This document shows positions 15,933 through 24,635 of a DNA stretch of 36,347 bases, piece by piece. Under the pieces are notes generated by a model. The model had not been told where the DNA came from. It was given only the letters and a program-made list of their open reading frames with translations, and made no database searches. Location of the stretch: positions 43,362 to 79,708 of the forward strand of contig DDBL01000062.1 in the NCBI GenBank assembly GCA_002333425.1, given 5' to 3'. The position numbers and the translations under genes were made by a program. Position 1 is the stretch's first letter; every line of letters starts with the position of its first letter. This DNA is from Leptospiraceae bacterium UBA2033. GTDB lineage: Bacteria > Spirochaetota > Leptospiria > Leptospirales > Leptospiraceae.

Positions 15933-16598
15933 TTATTTAACTTTTGTTAGCCCACTCATAATTTCACTTTCATAATTTTCTTTAAAGCCAGAGGCTGAAT
16001 CTAAATTTGCAATTAGTTTATTGTTAAAAATGAAAAAACAAGATTCTTCCATATTTGTTTTTAGACATATTTCACCTGAAAGATTTAGATTCCAACTTCC
16101 CTTAACTGGAATTCCACCACAACCAGAATCATCTCCTCCAGAAAACAACCATCCTGAAAATTTTCCATTTTTATTAATTTTGAGATTGGAAAATTCTTTT
16201 CCACATTTCCAATCTCCTTTCCAAGTACCTACATAGTCTTTTTGTTTGTATGGTTTTTTGTCTGGACTCTCGGAGGTTTCACTTAAATAGCCGCTTACTA
16301 CATATCCCTTGTTCCATTTGTATTTGACCTCAAACCAATTAGAAATATTTCCTTGGACATTCACAGTCTCAGGAAGTTCACTAATAACTTCTACAACCTT
16401 TCCAAAAGGAATTGTATCTATTGCTTCAGCTTCTGTGTCGGGAGATGTTCTAAGAGTAAGTCCAGTCTTTGCAATCACGAATCTATATTGTTTTGCTTCA
16501 TCAGTAGTTACTGATTGGGAATGGAGAATCGTGTGAAAAAGAAAATAAAAAATAGAAATTGATACTATATTTATTACTGATTTGATTTTGATTTCCAA
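15933..16598 (-). CDS. Secreted SH3-domain protein
   Basis: The product has 221 residues. Residues 1-28 form a signal peptide ending HSQS. Residues 38-107 are a bacterial SH3 domain: GLTLRTSPDTEAEAIDTIPFG, then WFEVKYKWNKGYVVSGYL. The C-terminal part (about 120-215) has repeated turns and three or four cysteines (WKCGKEF, DSGCGG, EICLK, EESCFF), suggesting a disulfide-bonded beta domain of unknown family. No ATG is available near the signal peptide. The TTG at 16598 has AGGAA 7-8 bases upstream and is the likely start. It would act in the periplasm, perhaps on cell wall; this is inference. Confidence 0.65.
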   Translation of the reverse strand: MEIKIKSVINIVSISIFYFLFHTILHSQSVTTDEAKQYRFVIAKTGLTLRTSPDTEAEAIDTIPFGKVVEVISELPETVNVQGNISNWFEVKYKWNKGYVVSGYLSETSESPDKKPYKQKDYVGTWKGDWKCGKEFSNLKINKNGKFSGWLFSGGDDSGCGGIPVKGSWNLNLSGEICLKTNMEESCFFIFNNKLIANLDSASGFKENYESEIMSGLTKVK

Positions 16599-16647
16599 CT
16601 TAAATTCCTGCTCTCTTTAAAATGACGCATAAAAAAAATAGCATACC

Positions 16648-16672
16648 TCAGTGACTTTGTGCCTCTGTGGCA
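16648..16672. repeat. Dispersed purine-rich repeat, third copy
   Basis: On the minus strand this reads TGCCACAGAGGCACAAAGTC followed by ACTGAG, with the same CACAGAGG unit as the other copies. It lies in the 123-bp gap between the DUF167 gene and the SH3 gene, near their shared 3'/5' boundary. Confidence 0.55.
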
Positions 16673-16721
16673 GTTAATCCCTTTACTAAATCAGAAAAGT
16701 AGAAGTATTGTATAGCTTTTT

Positions 16722-16943
16722 TCACAGAAGAATTTCCACTAACTTTTGTTTTGATTTCATTCCCCTAAGAAGTATCACTCTAGTTTTTGAAATATGCAAA
16801 CTTTCAGCAATAGCTTCTAATACAGCATCATTTGCTTTTCCTTCTGTTGCAGGTTCCCGCACTCGCACAATCCACTCCGATTCACTCAAAATTTCGACAC
16901 TGGGCTTTTTATTGTTTGGTTTTACCGTTACAGAAAGTTTCAT
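16722..16943 (-). CDS. DUF167 (YggU-type) protein
   Basis: The product has 73 residues. It contains KLSVTVKPNNKKP at the start, VRVREPATEGKANDAVLEAIAESL and KTRVILLRGMKSKQK, the diagnostic DUF167/YggU pattern (xPxxGKANxAv and the SxxK/G-x-K end). The function of this family is unknown; it is a small cytoplasmic alpha-beta protein. Its ATG overlaps the rlmD stop by 4 bases and it closes the long lpt-rpoN-ntr operon. Confidence 0.85.
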   Translation of the reverse strand: MKLSVTVKPNNKKPSVEILSESEWIVRVREPATEGKANDAVLEAIAESLHISKTRVILLRGMKSKQKLVEILL

Positions 16944-18118
16944 TTGTCTCGCTCAAAAATAGCAATCGATTCAATATGATATGTCTGCGGAAACATATCA
17001 ACTGGCTGGACTGATTTTAAAGTATACTTTTTTGATAAAGTCCTTGCATCTTCTTCTAAAGTTTCAGGATTACAAGAAACATAGATAATTTTGCGAAGAT
17101 TAAGATTTAAAATAGCATTAACGGCATTTCGCTCTAATCCGCTACGAGGAGGATCGACTACTAAAATTTCATAACTGCCCTCCACTTGCGAAAGAATTCT
17201 TGCACTATCTCCAACCAAAAATTTTACATTTCTAATTTTATTTTCTTTTAATGCGATATTCGCAAACTCTATGGAACTAGGATTACTTTCAATCGCCAAC
17301 ACATGATTAGCCTTCTTAGAAAGAAAAAGAGAAATGGTTCCAACTCCACAATACGCATCAATTACATTCGCACCTTCAGGAATATGTTTTAGAATTTCTC
17401 CATAAAGTCTTGGAGTCTGGTATGGATTTACTTGGACAAATGTTGAGAGACCTACTCGAAACTTAGATCCGCCAAATTCTTCCTTAATGTATTTTTTGCC
17501 CCATAGTAGTCTTTCGTGTTCTCCAATTACCATCGTAGTTTTTTCTTTGTTGATGTTTTGAATTACTCCGGCTAATATAGATTTGCCCTTTTCGGACATA
17601 TTAGTCAAAGTAATTTGAATTTTTTCAATTAACAATTCTAGTTTCTTTTTTGGAATTTCTTTTGGTGTAGCAGTTACAAGCCCGATAAGAATTTCACCAG
17701 AAAAATGACTTTTACGAAGAACCAAGTATTTTAAAAATCCTCGGTCATATTTTTCATTGTACGGTGTAAAATTTTCTTCCCTTGCCCAATCTCTTACAGT
17801 CCATGCTATAGCAGATAACGTTTCATCCTGTATTTTACATTCTTTTAAATCAATGATTTTAGAATTATCTCTTGCATGTAAACCGAGAGTTAGGATTTCT
17901 TCGTATTTTCCTTTTTTGTGTCCAAAAGGAAGTTGCACTTTGTGTCTATAAAAATATTCTTCTGGACTAGGAAGTGTTTTTGAGATAGGAAGATTTTTCC
18001 AATCTCGAAATATATCTTTTACTTCAAGTTCTTTTTCTTTTAGTTGCTCTCTATATGGCAAATCTAAAAGATCACACCCACCACAAGTTCCAAAATGTAA
18101 GCAGTCGTTGTTAGTCAT
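16940..18118 (-). CDS. rlmD: 23S rRNA (uracil-5-)-methyltransferase, RlmD/RumA type
   Basis: The product has 392 residues. It uses S-adenosylmethionine to make 5-methyluridine in RNA. The N-terminus has Cys6, Cys12 and Cys15 (C-x5-CGGC), and Cys94 could complete a 4Fe-4S site as in RumA. QVNPYQ, VIDAYCGVGTISLFL (SAM loop), VVDPPRSGLE and IYVSCNPETLEEDA (nucleophilic Cys) are all present. There is no N-terminal TRAM domain, so the protein is shorter than E. coli RlmD. Target base and rRNA versus tRNA specificity cannot be told from sequence. The start overlaps the upstream stop (TAATG). Confidence 0.85.
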   Translation of the reverse strand: MTNNDCLHFGTCGGCDLLDLPYREQLKEKELEVKDIFRDWKNLPISKTLPSPEEYFYRHKVQLPFGHKKGKYEEILTLGLHARDNSKIIDLKECKIQDETLSAIAWTVRDWAREENFTPYNEKYDRGFLKYLVLRKSHFSGEILIGLVTATPKEIPKKKLELLIEKIQITLTNMSEKGKSILAGVIQNINKEKTTMVIGEHERLLWGKKYIKEEFGGSKFRVGLSTFVQVNPYQTPRLYGEILKHIPEGANVIDAYCGVGTISLFLSKKANHVLAIESNPSSIEFANIALKENKIRNVKFLVGDSARILSQVEGSYEILVVDPPRSGLERNAVNAILNLNLRKIIYVSCNPETLEEDARTLSKKYTLKSVQPVDMFPQTYHIESIAIFERDK

Positions 18119-19461
18119 TAGTCGCTCAAGTTATCAATCTGGATATTCAGAGATTTTATTTTTCTGTATAAGTGTGTTCTTTCTACACCTAAAATTTTAG
18201 AAGTTTTACTAACATTTGCATCATTTAATTGTAATGTCTTAATGATGTATTGTCTTTCAAATTCTTCTTTTGCTTTTTTCAAATCACCCTGCTCGAAAAT
18301 TTCTTCTGCTTTTTTAAACCCAATCAAAGCTTCCCTCACATCTTTTCCTTTGATCACATCTCCAATCGTCATAATACAAAGTCTCTCAACTACGTTTTTG
18401 AGTTCTCGAATGTTTCCAGGCCAGAAATGATTGGTTAAAAGTGTAATCGCATCATTGTCCAATTTTTTTAAAGGCAAATCATTTACCTTAATTGTGTGTT
18501 GAATATAAAAATCCAAAAGTAGCGGAATATCGACCTTACGCTCTCTGAGAGGTGGGATAATAATTGGAATTACATTTAACCGATAATACAAATCTTCACG
18601 AAATTTTCCTTCTTTAATTGCATCTTCAACAGGAATATTGGTTGCTGCAATCACTCGAACGTCAACCGTAATAGACTCACTGCTTCCAAGTTTTTCAAAT
18701 CTCTGCTCTTGTAAAATCCGAAGCACTTTTGCTTGCGTAGACAGAGACATGTCACAAATTTCATCTAAAAAAATCGTTCCGTTATTAGCCGCTTCAAATT
18801 TTCCAATTCGTTTTTCTACAGCTCCTGTAAATGCACCTTTTTCATAGCCAAATAATTCTGACTCGATTAACTCTTCTGGTATCGCAGCACAATTAATTTC
18901 GATATACGGATTGTCCTTTCGTTTAGAATTAAGATAAATAGACTTTGCGACTAACTCTTTTCCCGTTCCGTTTTCTCCATAAATAAAAACTCGTGCGTTA
19001 GTCGATGCAGCCTGCGAAATTGCAAACTTAACTTTTTTTATTGCCTGGGATTGTCCAATGATTTGGTCAAATTCTAATTTTACCTCTGGAATTTCAGAAT
19101 TGATTTGTTTTGCTAGAACTGTATTAATAGTATCTAAAACTTTAGAAATAGAAAGTGGTTTTTCTAAAAAATCCACTGCTCCTTTTTTGGTAGCACTTAC
19201 GGCTAATTCTATTGTGCCGTGCCCAGAAATCATTACAATCGGCAAGAGCGGATAAATCTTCTTACACTCATCTAATATCTGAAGTCCATCTTCTTTTCCA
19301 AGCCACACATCCAGAAGTAAAAGTGCTGGTCTTTCTTTTGTCAGAACTTTTAAAAGCGATTTACTATTTGCAAAATCTTCAACTTCATAGTCTTCATCTT
19401 CTAAAATATTCCGAAGAGATTTTCGTATTTCTAACTCGTCATCTACTATAAAAATTTTCAT
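18118..19461 (-). CDS. ntrX: Sigma-54-dependent response regulator, NtrX/NtrC type
   Basis: The product has 447 residues. The receiver domain is 1-115 with acidic pocket DD (7-8), phosphoacceptor Asp51 (LLLDVWLG) and Lys101. The AAA+ domain is about 132-370, with Walker A GENGTGKE (162-169) and the GAFTGA loop (209-214) that contacts sigma-54. The C-terminal Fis-type helix-turn-helix has NVSKTSKILGVERTHLYRKI. It activates RpoN promoters when phosphorylated. It lies 3 bases after the sensor kinase, its probable partner, and four genes downstream of rpoN. NtrX rather than NtrC is chosen because of the NtrY-like kinase partner. Confidence 0.85.
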   Translation of the reverse strand: MKIFIVDDELEIRKSLRNILEDEDYEVEDFANSKSLLKVLTKERPALLLLDVWLGKEDGLQILDECKKIYPLLPIVMISGHGTIELAVSATKKGAVDFLEKPLSISKVLDTINTVLAKQINSEIPEVKLEFDQIIGQSQAIKKVKFAISQAASTNARVFIYGENGTGKELVAKSIYLNSKRKDNPYIEINCAAIPEELIESELFGYEKGAFTGAVEKRIGKFEAANNGTIFLDEICDMSLSTQAKVLRILQEQRFEKLGSSESITVDVRVIAATNIPVEDAIKEGKFREDLYYRLNVIPIIIPPLRERKVDIPLLLDFYIQHTIKVNDLPLKKLDNDAITLLTNHFWPGNIRELKNVVERLCIMTIGDVIKGKDVREALIGFKKAEEIFEQGDLKKAKEEFERQYIIKTLQLNDANVSKTSKILGVERTHLYRKIKSLNIQIDNLSD

Positions 19462-19464
19462 TGA

Positions 19465-21285
19465 TTATTTATCCTCAAGAGGAAGTTCAATTTTAAAACT
19501 ACACCCGCCTAAACTTGAAGCGTCTAAACTCAAGTGCGCATGATGGTCGTAAACCGTCTTTTCTACAATTGTAAGTCCAATTCCAGTACCATGTCCACCT
19601 TTGGTTGAATAATAAGGTTGGAATATTTTCTCTTTTAAATCTGGGGAAATTCCAGGTCCGCTATCTTCTACAATTAACACAACTGACTTTCGTAAAAGTT
19701 TTTTTTCTAACCGCGTGCTAATACGAATGGTTCCAAGTATCTCATCTTGCAAATCAGTAAATTCAGAATTCTCTTTTCGTTGATTCTGAATTGCTTCCAC
19801 TGCATTTTTAATTAAATTATTAACAACACCTAGAAATAATCTTTTATCAATAAATACTTCTGGAAGATTTTTAGATAATTTTAAAACAAAGTTGATATTA
19901 ACACTATCCATGAATAATTTTACCGATTCTTCTACAATAGGATTTAATTGTTGGTTGATTAAAATTGGTGTTGGCATTCTTGCAAATTCAGAAAATTCTT
20001 TTACTAAGTGTTCTAGGACTCGCACTTGTCCGATAATTGTTTCTGTTCCATTTCGAACGACCTCATCAAATTTTTCTCTGTTGGGGTTATCCAATCTTTT
20101 GCGTATTCTTTCTGCCGAAAGTTGGATTGGAGTTAGTGGATTTTTTATTTCGTGTGCCATTCTTTGTGCTACTTCTTTCCAAGCAGCAATTCTTTGAGTG
20201 TGAAGTAACTCTTCATTTTTTGCTTTTAGATCACGTGTAAGTTGATTGAAGGATTCAATTAAAATTCCCATTTCTCCTTCTTCGTTTAAATCCAATTGCA
20301 CATCTATTTCCCCACGGGATACTCGCTGTGTTGCGCTCGCTAATTGAACTATAGGTCTTGAAATTTGTCTTGCTAGTAAAAATGAAACGATAATCGAAAT
20401 ACCAAACATCATTATGAAAAAAACTCCAAGAGAAAAACGAAGTGCAAATGGAACTTTTTCTTTCCACAAGTCAGCTGTATTGTAAGAGTTTTCTGTGTTA
20501 GTTATATTAAAAACATTTTTCTCATTTCCAATATGAATTCTCTTACCCAAAATCAAAAAACTATCCTCATCCTTAGAATTAATCTTTACAAATAAAAAAG
20601 ATTTATCGCGCTTATACAAGCTATAATTTTCAAATTGTTCTTCATTTTTTTTTGAAAAATTTTGTAACAAAATCAATGAATAGAGAGATATAGTTTCTCC
20701 AACGATTTTATTTCCCTTAACAATCCCAACATAATATCTATCGGATTGTAAAACTCCTAATTCAGAGGCTTTCGAATAGATAGCCTCTGGCTGGAGAACA
20801 CCTTTAGATACTATTTTTTGAAGTAATCTAGCTTTTGAAAATAGAACCTTTTTATCTTCTTCCTCAGATTGTTTTACCTCATCAATTGCCGATTTGAGTG
20901 CCTCCGAAATATCTATGCGATAAAAACTTTCCACTAACCTACCGACTACATTAGAAGAAAATAAAACAATTGGAATCGAAGGTAAAATGGATACAAAAAC
21001 AAATGCAAGTGTCAGCCTATAGCGAATAACGCTTCTTAATTTACCAGTTTGCCTAATTCTAATATTTCGATATATATAAGAGATAATTAGAGCTAGGGAA
21101 AATAATGGAAAAATAATATAAATATAAACAAAAATTTTATCAACTAAATCTATTTCATTTGCATCAGAAAAAATTATTGTTTCAGCAAGTAAAATCGATA
21201 TAAAAATACTCAAAAGAAAAATATATAAATCTCTTAGATAATATTTACCTTCTCCCGAAAGTTTGATTTCCTTAATAAATTTCAT
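19465..21285 (-). CDS. ntrY: Membrane sensor histidine kinase, NtrY type
   Basis: The product has 606 residues. The N-terminus has TM helices at about 22-38, 50-72 and 90-110. A periplasmic-type region of about 170 residues follows, then a further TM (283-304). A HAMP domain (about 304-356) precedes the dimerisation domain with MAHEIKNPLTPIQLSAERIR (His378). The ATPase domain has VVNNLIKNAVEAI, EDSGPGI and GTGIGLTIVEK. No PAS domain is evident. It autophosphorylates and passes phosphate to the adjacent regulator. The ATG overlaps the HPr stop by 4 bases. The signal it senses is unknown. Confidence 0.85.
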   Translation of the reverse strand: MKFIKEIKLSGEGKYYLRDLYIFLLSIFISILLAETIIFSDANEIDLVDKIFVYIYIIFPLFSLALIISYIYRNIRIRQTGKLRSVIRYRLTLAFVFVSILPSIPIVLFSSNVVGRLVESFYRIDISEALKSAIDEVKQSEEEDKKVLFSKARLLQKIVSKGVLQPEAIYSKASELGVLQSDRYYVGIVKGNKIVGETISLYSLILLQNFSKKNEEQFENYSLYKRDKSFLFVKINSKDEDSFLILGKRIHIGNEKNVFNITNTENSYNTADLWKEKVPFALRFSLGVFFIMMFGISIIVSFLLARQISRPIVQLASATQRVSRGEIDVQLDLNEEGEMGILIESFNQLTRDLKAKNEELLHTQRIAAWKEVAQRMAHEIKNPLTPIQLSAERIRKRLDNPNREKFDEVVRNGTETIIGQVRVLEHLVKEFSEFARMPTPILINQQLNPIVEESVKLFMDSVNINFVLKLSKNLPEVFIDKRLFLGVVNNLIKNAVEAIQNQRKENSEFTDLQDEILGTIRISTRLEKKLLRKSVVLIVEDSGPGISPDLKEKIFQPYYSTKGGHGTGIGLTIVEKTVYDHHAHLSLDASSLGGCSFKIELPLEDK

Positions 21286-21548
21286 TTTTGAAAATCGTTT
21301 AGAATTAATTTTGATAAAGCATCAAGTGCTTCCTCTTCTTTTTGACCGTCTGCTACAATAGTAAACTCGACTTCTGGCGAGAGGGCAAGCATCATTAGCC
21401 CCATAATACTTTTTCCATTTACTTCAATGTCATCCCTTATGACTGTTATTTCACATGGAAACTGTGCTGCCAACTTCACAAATAAGGATGCCGGTCTTGC
21501 ATGCATCCCGTGCCCATTTTTATTAATCTTCAATATGACTTTTTTCAA
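21282..21548 (-). CDS. HPr-like phosphocarrier, probably of the nitrogen PTS (NPr)
   Basis: HPr phosphocarrier with GHGMHARPASLF holding the phosphorylated histidine and NGKSIMGLMMLA holding the regulatory serine. From the TTG at 21548 the protein has 88 residues with His16 and Ser47, close to the family numbering. A TTG at 21563 would add five residues. No ATG is available before the histidine. The gene overlaps the end of hprK by 26 bases (41 with the longer start). The kinase for its serine is encoded directly upstream. The NPr assignment comes from the SIMGxMML segment and the rpoN context. No enzyme I or IIA gene is in the window. Confidence 0.85.
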   Translation of the reverse strand: MKKVILKINKNGHGMHARPASLFVKLAAQFPCEITVIRDDIEVNGKSIMGLMMLALSPEVEFTIVADGQKEEEALDALSKLILNDFQK

Positions 21549-22485
21549 TGTTAATCTGCTCAATATAATTTGTTAGTTTACTATTAAATTCTCTCGCTCC
21601 AAAGGTTCCCATTTTTTTGAGTCTTTCATTCATAGCTGCAGTTTCTACAATAATTGGAATATTTCTTCCTGGTTTAATAGGAATTTTGAGTAATGGAACT
21701 TTTACACCTAATATCTCTTCTTTTTCTTCATCAAGTCCTGTTCTGTCGAAATCCATCTCAGGATTCCACTCTTCAATATTTATGATCAGTTCAATCAACT
21801 TTCTATCTCGAACAGAACCAACTCCAAAAATATCTTTAATATTAATTATTCCAAGTCCTCTAATTTCCATATGATGACGTAGTAGATCAGAACAAGTTCC
21901 AATTAAATAACTCTCCGAATAACGACGAATTTCCACCATATCATCTGCCACTAAACGATGACCTCTTTCAATAAGCTCAAGTGCTGTTTCGCTTTTTCCA
22001 ACTCCACTTTTACCTGCAAGCAAAATTCCAATCCCAAAAACTTCAATTAAAACTCCATGTCGCATAGTTCGCGGAGCTAAACTTTTATTTAAAATATCAG
22101 ATATAAGTGTAATAAATTTATGTGTAGAGATAGGAGTTCTAAATAGGGGTATATGCAGAGTTTCCGTCATCTCAATAATTTTATTTTGTGGAATATTTCC
22201 ATGAGTAAAAATAATACAATTAAGCGAATAGGAAAAAAATTTCTCCGCAATTAAATCTACTTTTTCATCTGAAAGTGAATTTAAGTATGCCCACTCCCCT
22301 TTCCCAAAAACTTGAATTCTATCGTGAGCAAAAAAATCAAAAAATCCAGTTAAAGAAAGTCCTGGTCGATTGATCTCAGAATTAGATATTTTTTTGGATA
22401 CTCCTTTATCACCAGAAATTAGTTCTAACTCTAACTCAGGATGATCCCGAACGATTGTTTCTACACTTATACTTGCAATTGACAT
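21523..22485 (-). CDS. hprK: HPr kinase/phosphorylase
   Basis: The product has 320 residues. The N-terminal domain is about 1-130. The catalytic domain has MRHGVLIEVFGIGILLAGKS then GVGKSETALELIERGHRLVADD, which is the Walker A and HPrK signature, and a C-terminal segment ERLKKMGTFGAREFNSKL that carries the family second signature. It phosphorylates and dephosphorylates the regulatory serine of HPr. Here it is not in a catabolite-repression setting but next to rpoN, as in many Gram-negative bacteria. The ATG abuts the rpoN stop with no gap. Confidence 0.93.
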   Translation of the reverse strand: MSIASISVETIVRDHPELELELISGDKGVSKKISNSEINRPGLSLTGFFDFFAHDRIQVFGKGEWAYLNSLSDEKVDLIAEKFFSYSLNCIIFTHGNIPQNKIIEMTETLHIPLFRTPISTHKFITLISDILNKSLAPRTMRHGVLIEVFGIGILLAGKSGVGKSETALELIERGHRLVADDMVEIRRYSESYLIGTCSDLLRHHMEIRGLGIINIKDIFGVGSVRDRKLIELIINIEEWNPEMDFDRTGLDEEKEEILGVKVPLLKIPIKPGRNIPIIVETAAMNERLKKMGTFGAREFNSKLTNYIEQINIEKSHIED

Positions 22486-23907
22486 TTAGCTCGCCTTTAA
22501 ATCCCGTATTCTTTTTCTTCGATTAGAAGGTAAAATTTTTAAAATTTTTCTATATTTTGCAACTGTCCTTCTAGCAATTTCTATTCCACGTTTACCCATT
22601 ATATCCACTATGTCTTGATCCGAGAGCGGATTATCCTCATTTTCCTCTTTTACAAGTGTTCGAATCATATCATGTATTTTTTTGGAAGATTCTTTTCCGC
22701 CTTCAGAGGATTTTAACCCGGAAGAGAAAAACCATTTTAACTCTAAAATTCCCCATGAAGTTTGAACATACTTATTTGTTGTTATCCTCGAAATGGTTGA
22801 CTCATGCATATTTAGTTTATCCGCTATGTCTTTTAGGGTAAGCGGTTTTAGATCATTAATCCCATTTTTAAAAAAATCAATCTGAAAATCAATGATAGAA
22901 TTCATCACGCGATATAGCGTCTGTCGTCTCTGGTTAATTGACCGAATGAGCCACTGCGCAGAATTTACTCTTGTAGTAATGAACTCTTTATCTGCTGGGC
23001 TACATTGTTTTACGAGCACATTTTTGTATTCTTTATTGATAGAAATTTTAGGAATCCACTCGTCATTAATATGAATTGTAAATTCACCATCCGTTTCTTT
23101 TACAACAACGTCTGGAATTATGTAATCCGTTTTTTTTGAAATATAAAGTGTTGCTGGATAAGGCTCTAATTTTTTGATACTTTTTGCAATTTGTTCGACT
23201 TTTTCTTCTGAAATTTTCATAGATTTAGAAATTTTTTTGTAATCTAATTTTTCTAAATCTTTGAAGTGTTCCTTTAATAAAATATATAAATTATTATCGT
23301 CTGGTTTTAAAATACTTGCTTGGATCATAAGAGTCTCTTGTATATTAGCCGCTCCAATTCCAACGGGATCGAGCTGGTGAATAAACTGAATAACTTTGTT
23401 TAACTTTTTCAAATTAAGATTCATTTCTTTTGCTATTTCGTCTAACGGTGTAGTGATAAACCCATGATCATCAACCATCGAAATTAATATCTCGCCAATC
23501 TCAAGCTCTTCGTCTGTAATGTCCAGTAACCGCAATTGAGACATCAAATGGTCACTTAACTTCTCTCTTAAAGGAGAGGCTTCAATCATACTTTGATTTT
23601 TATCTCTCGCTTCATTATCATGTCTGTAAGGACCTTCGATATTGTACATGTCTTGAAAATTTGCTTCACTACTTTTACTTAATTCTTTTTTTTCTTTATC
23701 ACGAATTTCTGTAACAGAATAAAGCTCTGGCGATTTTGGTTTTTCTGGATTAAATACTTCTTCTAATAAAGGATTATCAATTAATTCTGCTTGGATTTTA
23801 TCAGCCAATTCTAATGTGGATAGCGGCAATAGCTCTATCGACTGACGCAAATCTGCTGTCATTACTAACTTTTGAGTTTGCTTTTGAACTAACTGCTGAC
23901 TTAACAT
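22486..23907 (-). CDS. rpoN: RNA polymerase sigma-54 factor
   Basis: The product has 473 residues. Region I is glutamine-rich and leucine-rich (LSQQLVQKQTQKLVM, LRQSIELLPLSTLEL), binding activators. The core-binding region is central. A helix-turn-helix with LKDIADKLNMHESTISRI follows, and the RpoN box is ARRTVAKYRKILKI near the C-terminus. It directs transcription from -24/-12 promoters and needs an AAA+ activator such as the NtrX-like protein in the same operon. The ATG overlaps the lptB stop by one base (TAATG). The assignment is firm. Confidence 0.95.
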   Translation of the reverse strand: MLSQQLVQKQTQKLVMTADLRQSIELLPLSTLELADKIQAELIDNPLLEEVFNPEKPKSPELYSVTEIRDKEKKELSKSSEANFQDMYNIEGPYRHDNEARDKNQSMIEASPLREKLSDHLMSQLRLLDITDEELEIGEILISMVDDHGFITTPLDEIAKEMNLNLKKLNKVIQFIHQLDPVGIGAANIQETLMIQASILKPDDNNLYILLKEHFKDLEKLDYKKISKSMKISEEKVEQIAKSIKKLEPYPATLYISKKTDYIIPDVVVKETDGEFTIHINDEWIPKISINKEYKNVLVKQCSPADKEFITTRVNSAQWLIRSINQRRQTLYRVMNSIIDFQIDFFKNGINDLKPLTLKDIADKLNMHESTISRITTNKYVQTSWGILELKWFFSSGLKSSEGGKESSKKIHDMIRTLVKEENEDNPLSDQDIVDIMGKRGIEIARRTVAKYRKILKILPSNRRKRIRDLKAS

Positions 23908-24635
23908 TAAAGTGTAAAATCCTCCCCCAAATATATTCTTCTGGTCTCAGGGTCGTTCACTAATTCATGAGTCACACCAGAAATTAAAATTTTTCCACTG
24001 TACATAATATAAGCTCTATCTGTAATTTTTAATGTTTCTCTTACATTATGATCTGTGATTAATATTCCTAACCCTCTTTCGCGCAAACTCTTGATTACAT
24101 TCTGAATGTCTTTTACTGCAATTGGATCTACTCCGGCAAATGGCTCATCTAACAAAATAAAATCTGGTTTCGTCGCAAGCGCTCTTGCAATTTCACATCG
24201 CCTTCTTTCTCCACCAGATAATGTAAAACCTTTTTGGTTTGCTACTCTCATAATTTGAAGTTCTAAAAGTAGTTCATCTCGTCTTTCTTGGATTTCTTTT
24301 CTAGAAAGATTTAAAGTCTCTAAAACTGCTTCTAAATTTTCCGCAACAGTAAGTTTTCTAAATATGGATGCCTCTTGTGCCAGATACCCAATTCCAAGTC
24401 TTGCTCTTTGATACATTGGCGCTGCTGTAACATCGTGATCATCAATAAATACATGCCCAGAATCTGGTCTAACAAAACCAACGGACATATAAAAAGATGT
24501 AGTTTTTCCTGCTCCATTTGGTCCAAGAAGTCCTACAATTTCTCCCTTGCTAATTTTAAAACTGACTCCATCTACAACTTTTCTTTTGTTGTAAATTTTT
24601 ACTAGATTTTCCATTCTAAATGTTTTTTGATTCAT
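23907..24635 (-). CDS. lptB: LPS export ABC transporter ATPase
   Basis: The product has 242 residues. It carries GLLGPNGAGKTTSF (Walker A), a Q-loop region with YLAQEASIFRKLTVAENLEA (the LptB-type segment), LSGGERRRCEIARAL (signature), FILLDEPFAGVDP (Walker B) and ILITDHNVRETL (H-loop). It powers extraction of lipopolysaccharide from the inner membrane with LptFG. It lies between the LptA-like gene and rpoN, the classic order. The ATG overlaps the upstream stop by 4 bases; an in-frame ATG six codons later is possible. Confidence 0.93.
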   Translation of the reverse strand: MNQKTFRMENLVKIYNKRKVVDGVSFKISKGEIVGLLGPNGAGKTTSFYMSVGFVRPDSGHVFIDDHDVTAAPMYQRARLGIGYLAQEASIFRKLTVAENLEAVLETLNLSRKEIQERRDELLLELQIMRVANQKGFTLSGGERRRCEIARALATKPDFILLDEPFAGVDPIAVKDIQNVIKSLRERGLGILITDHNVRETLKITDRAYIMYSGKILISGVTHELVNDPETRRIYLGEDFTL

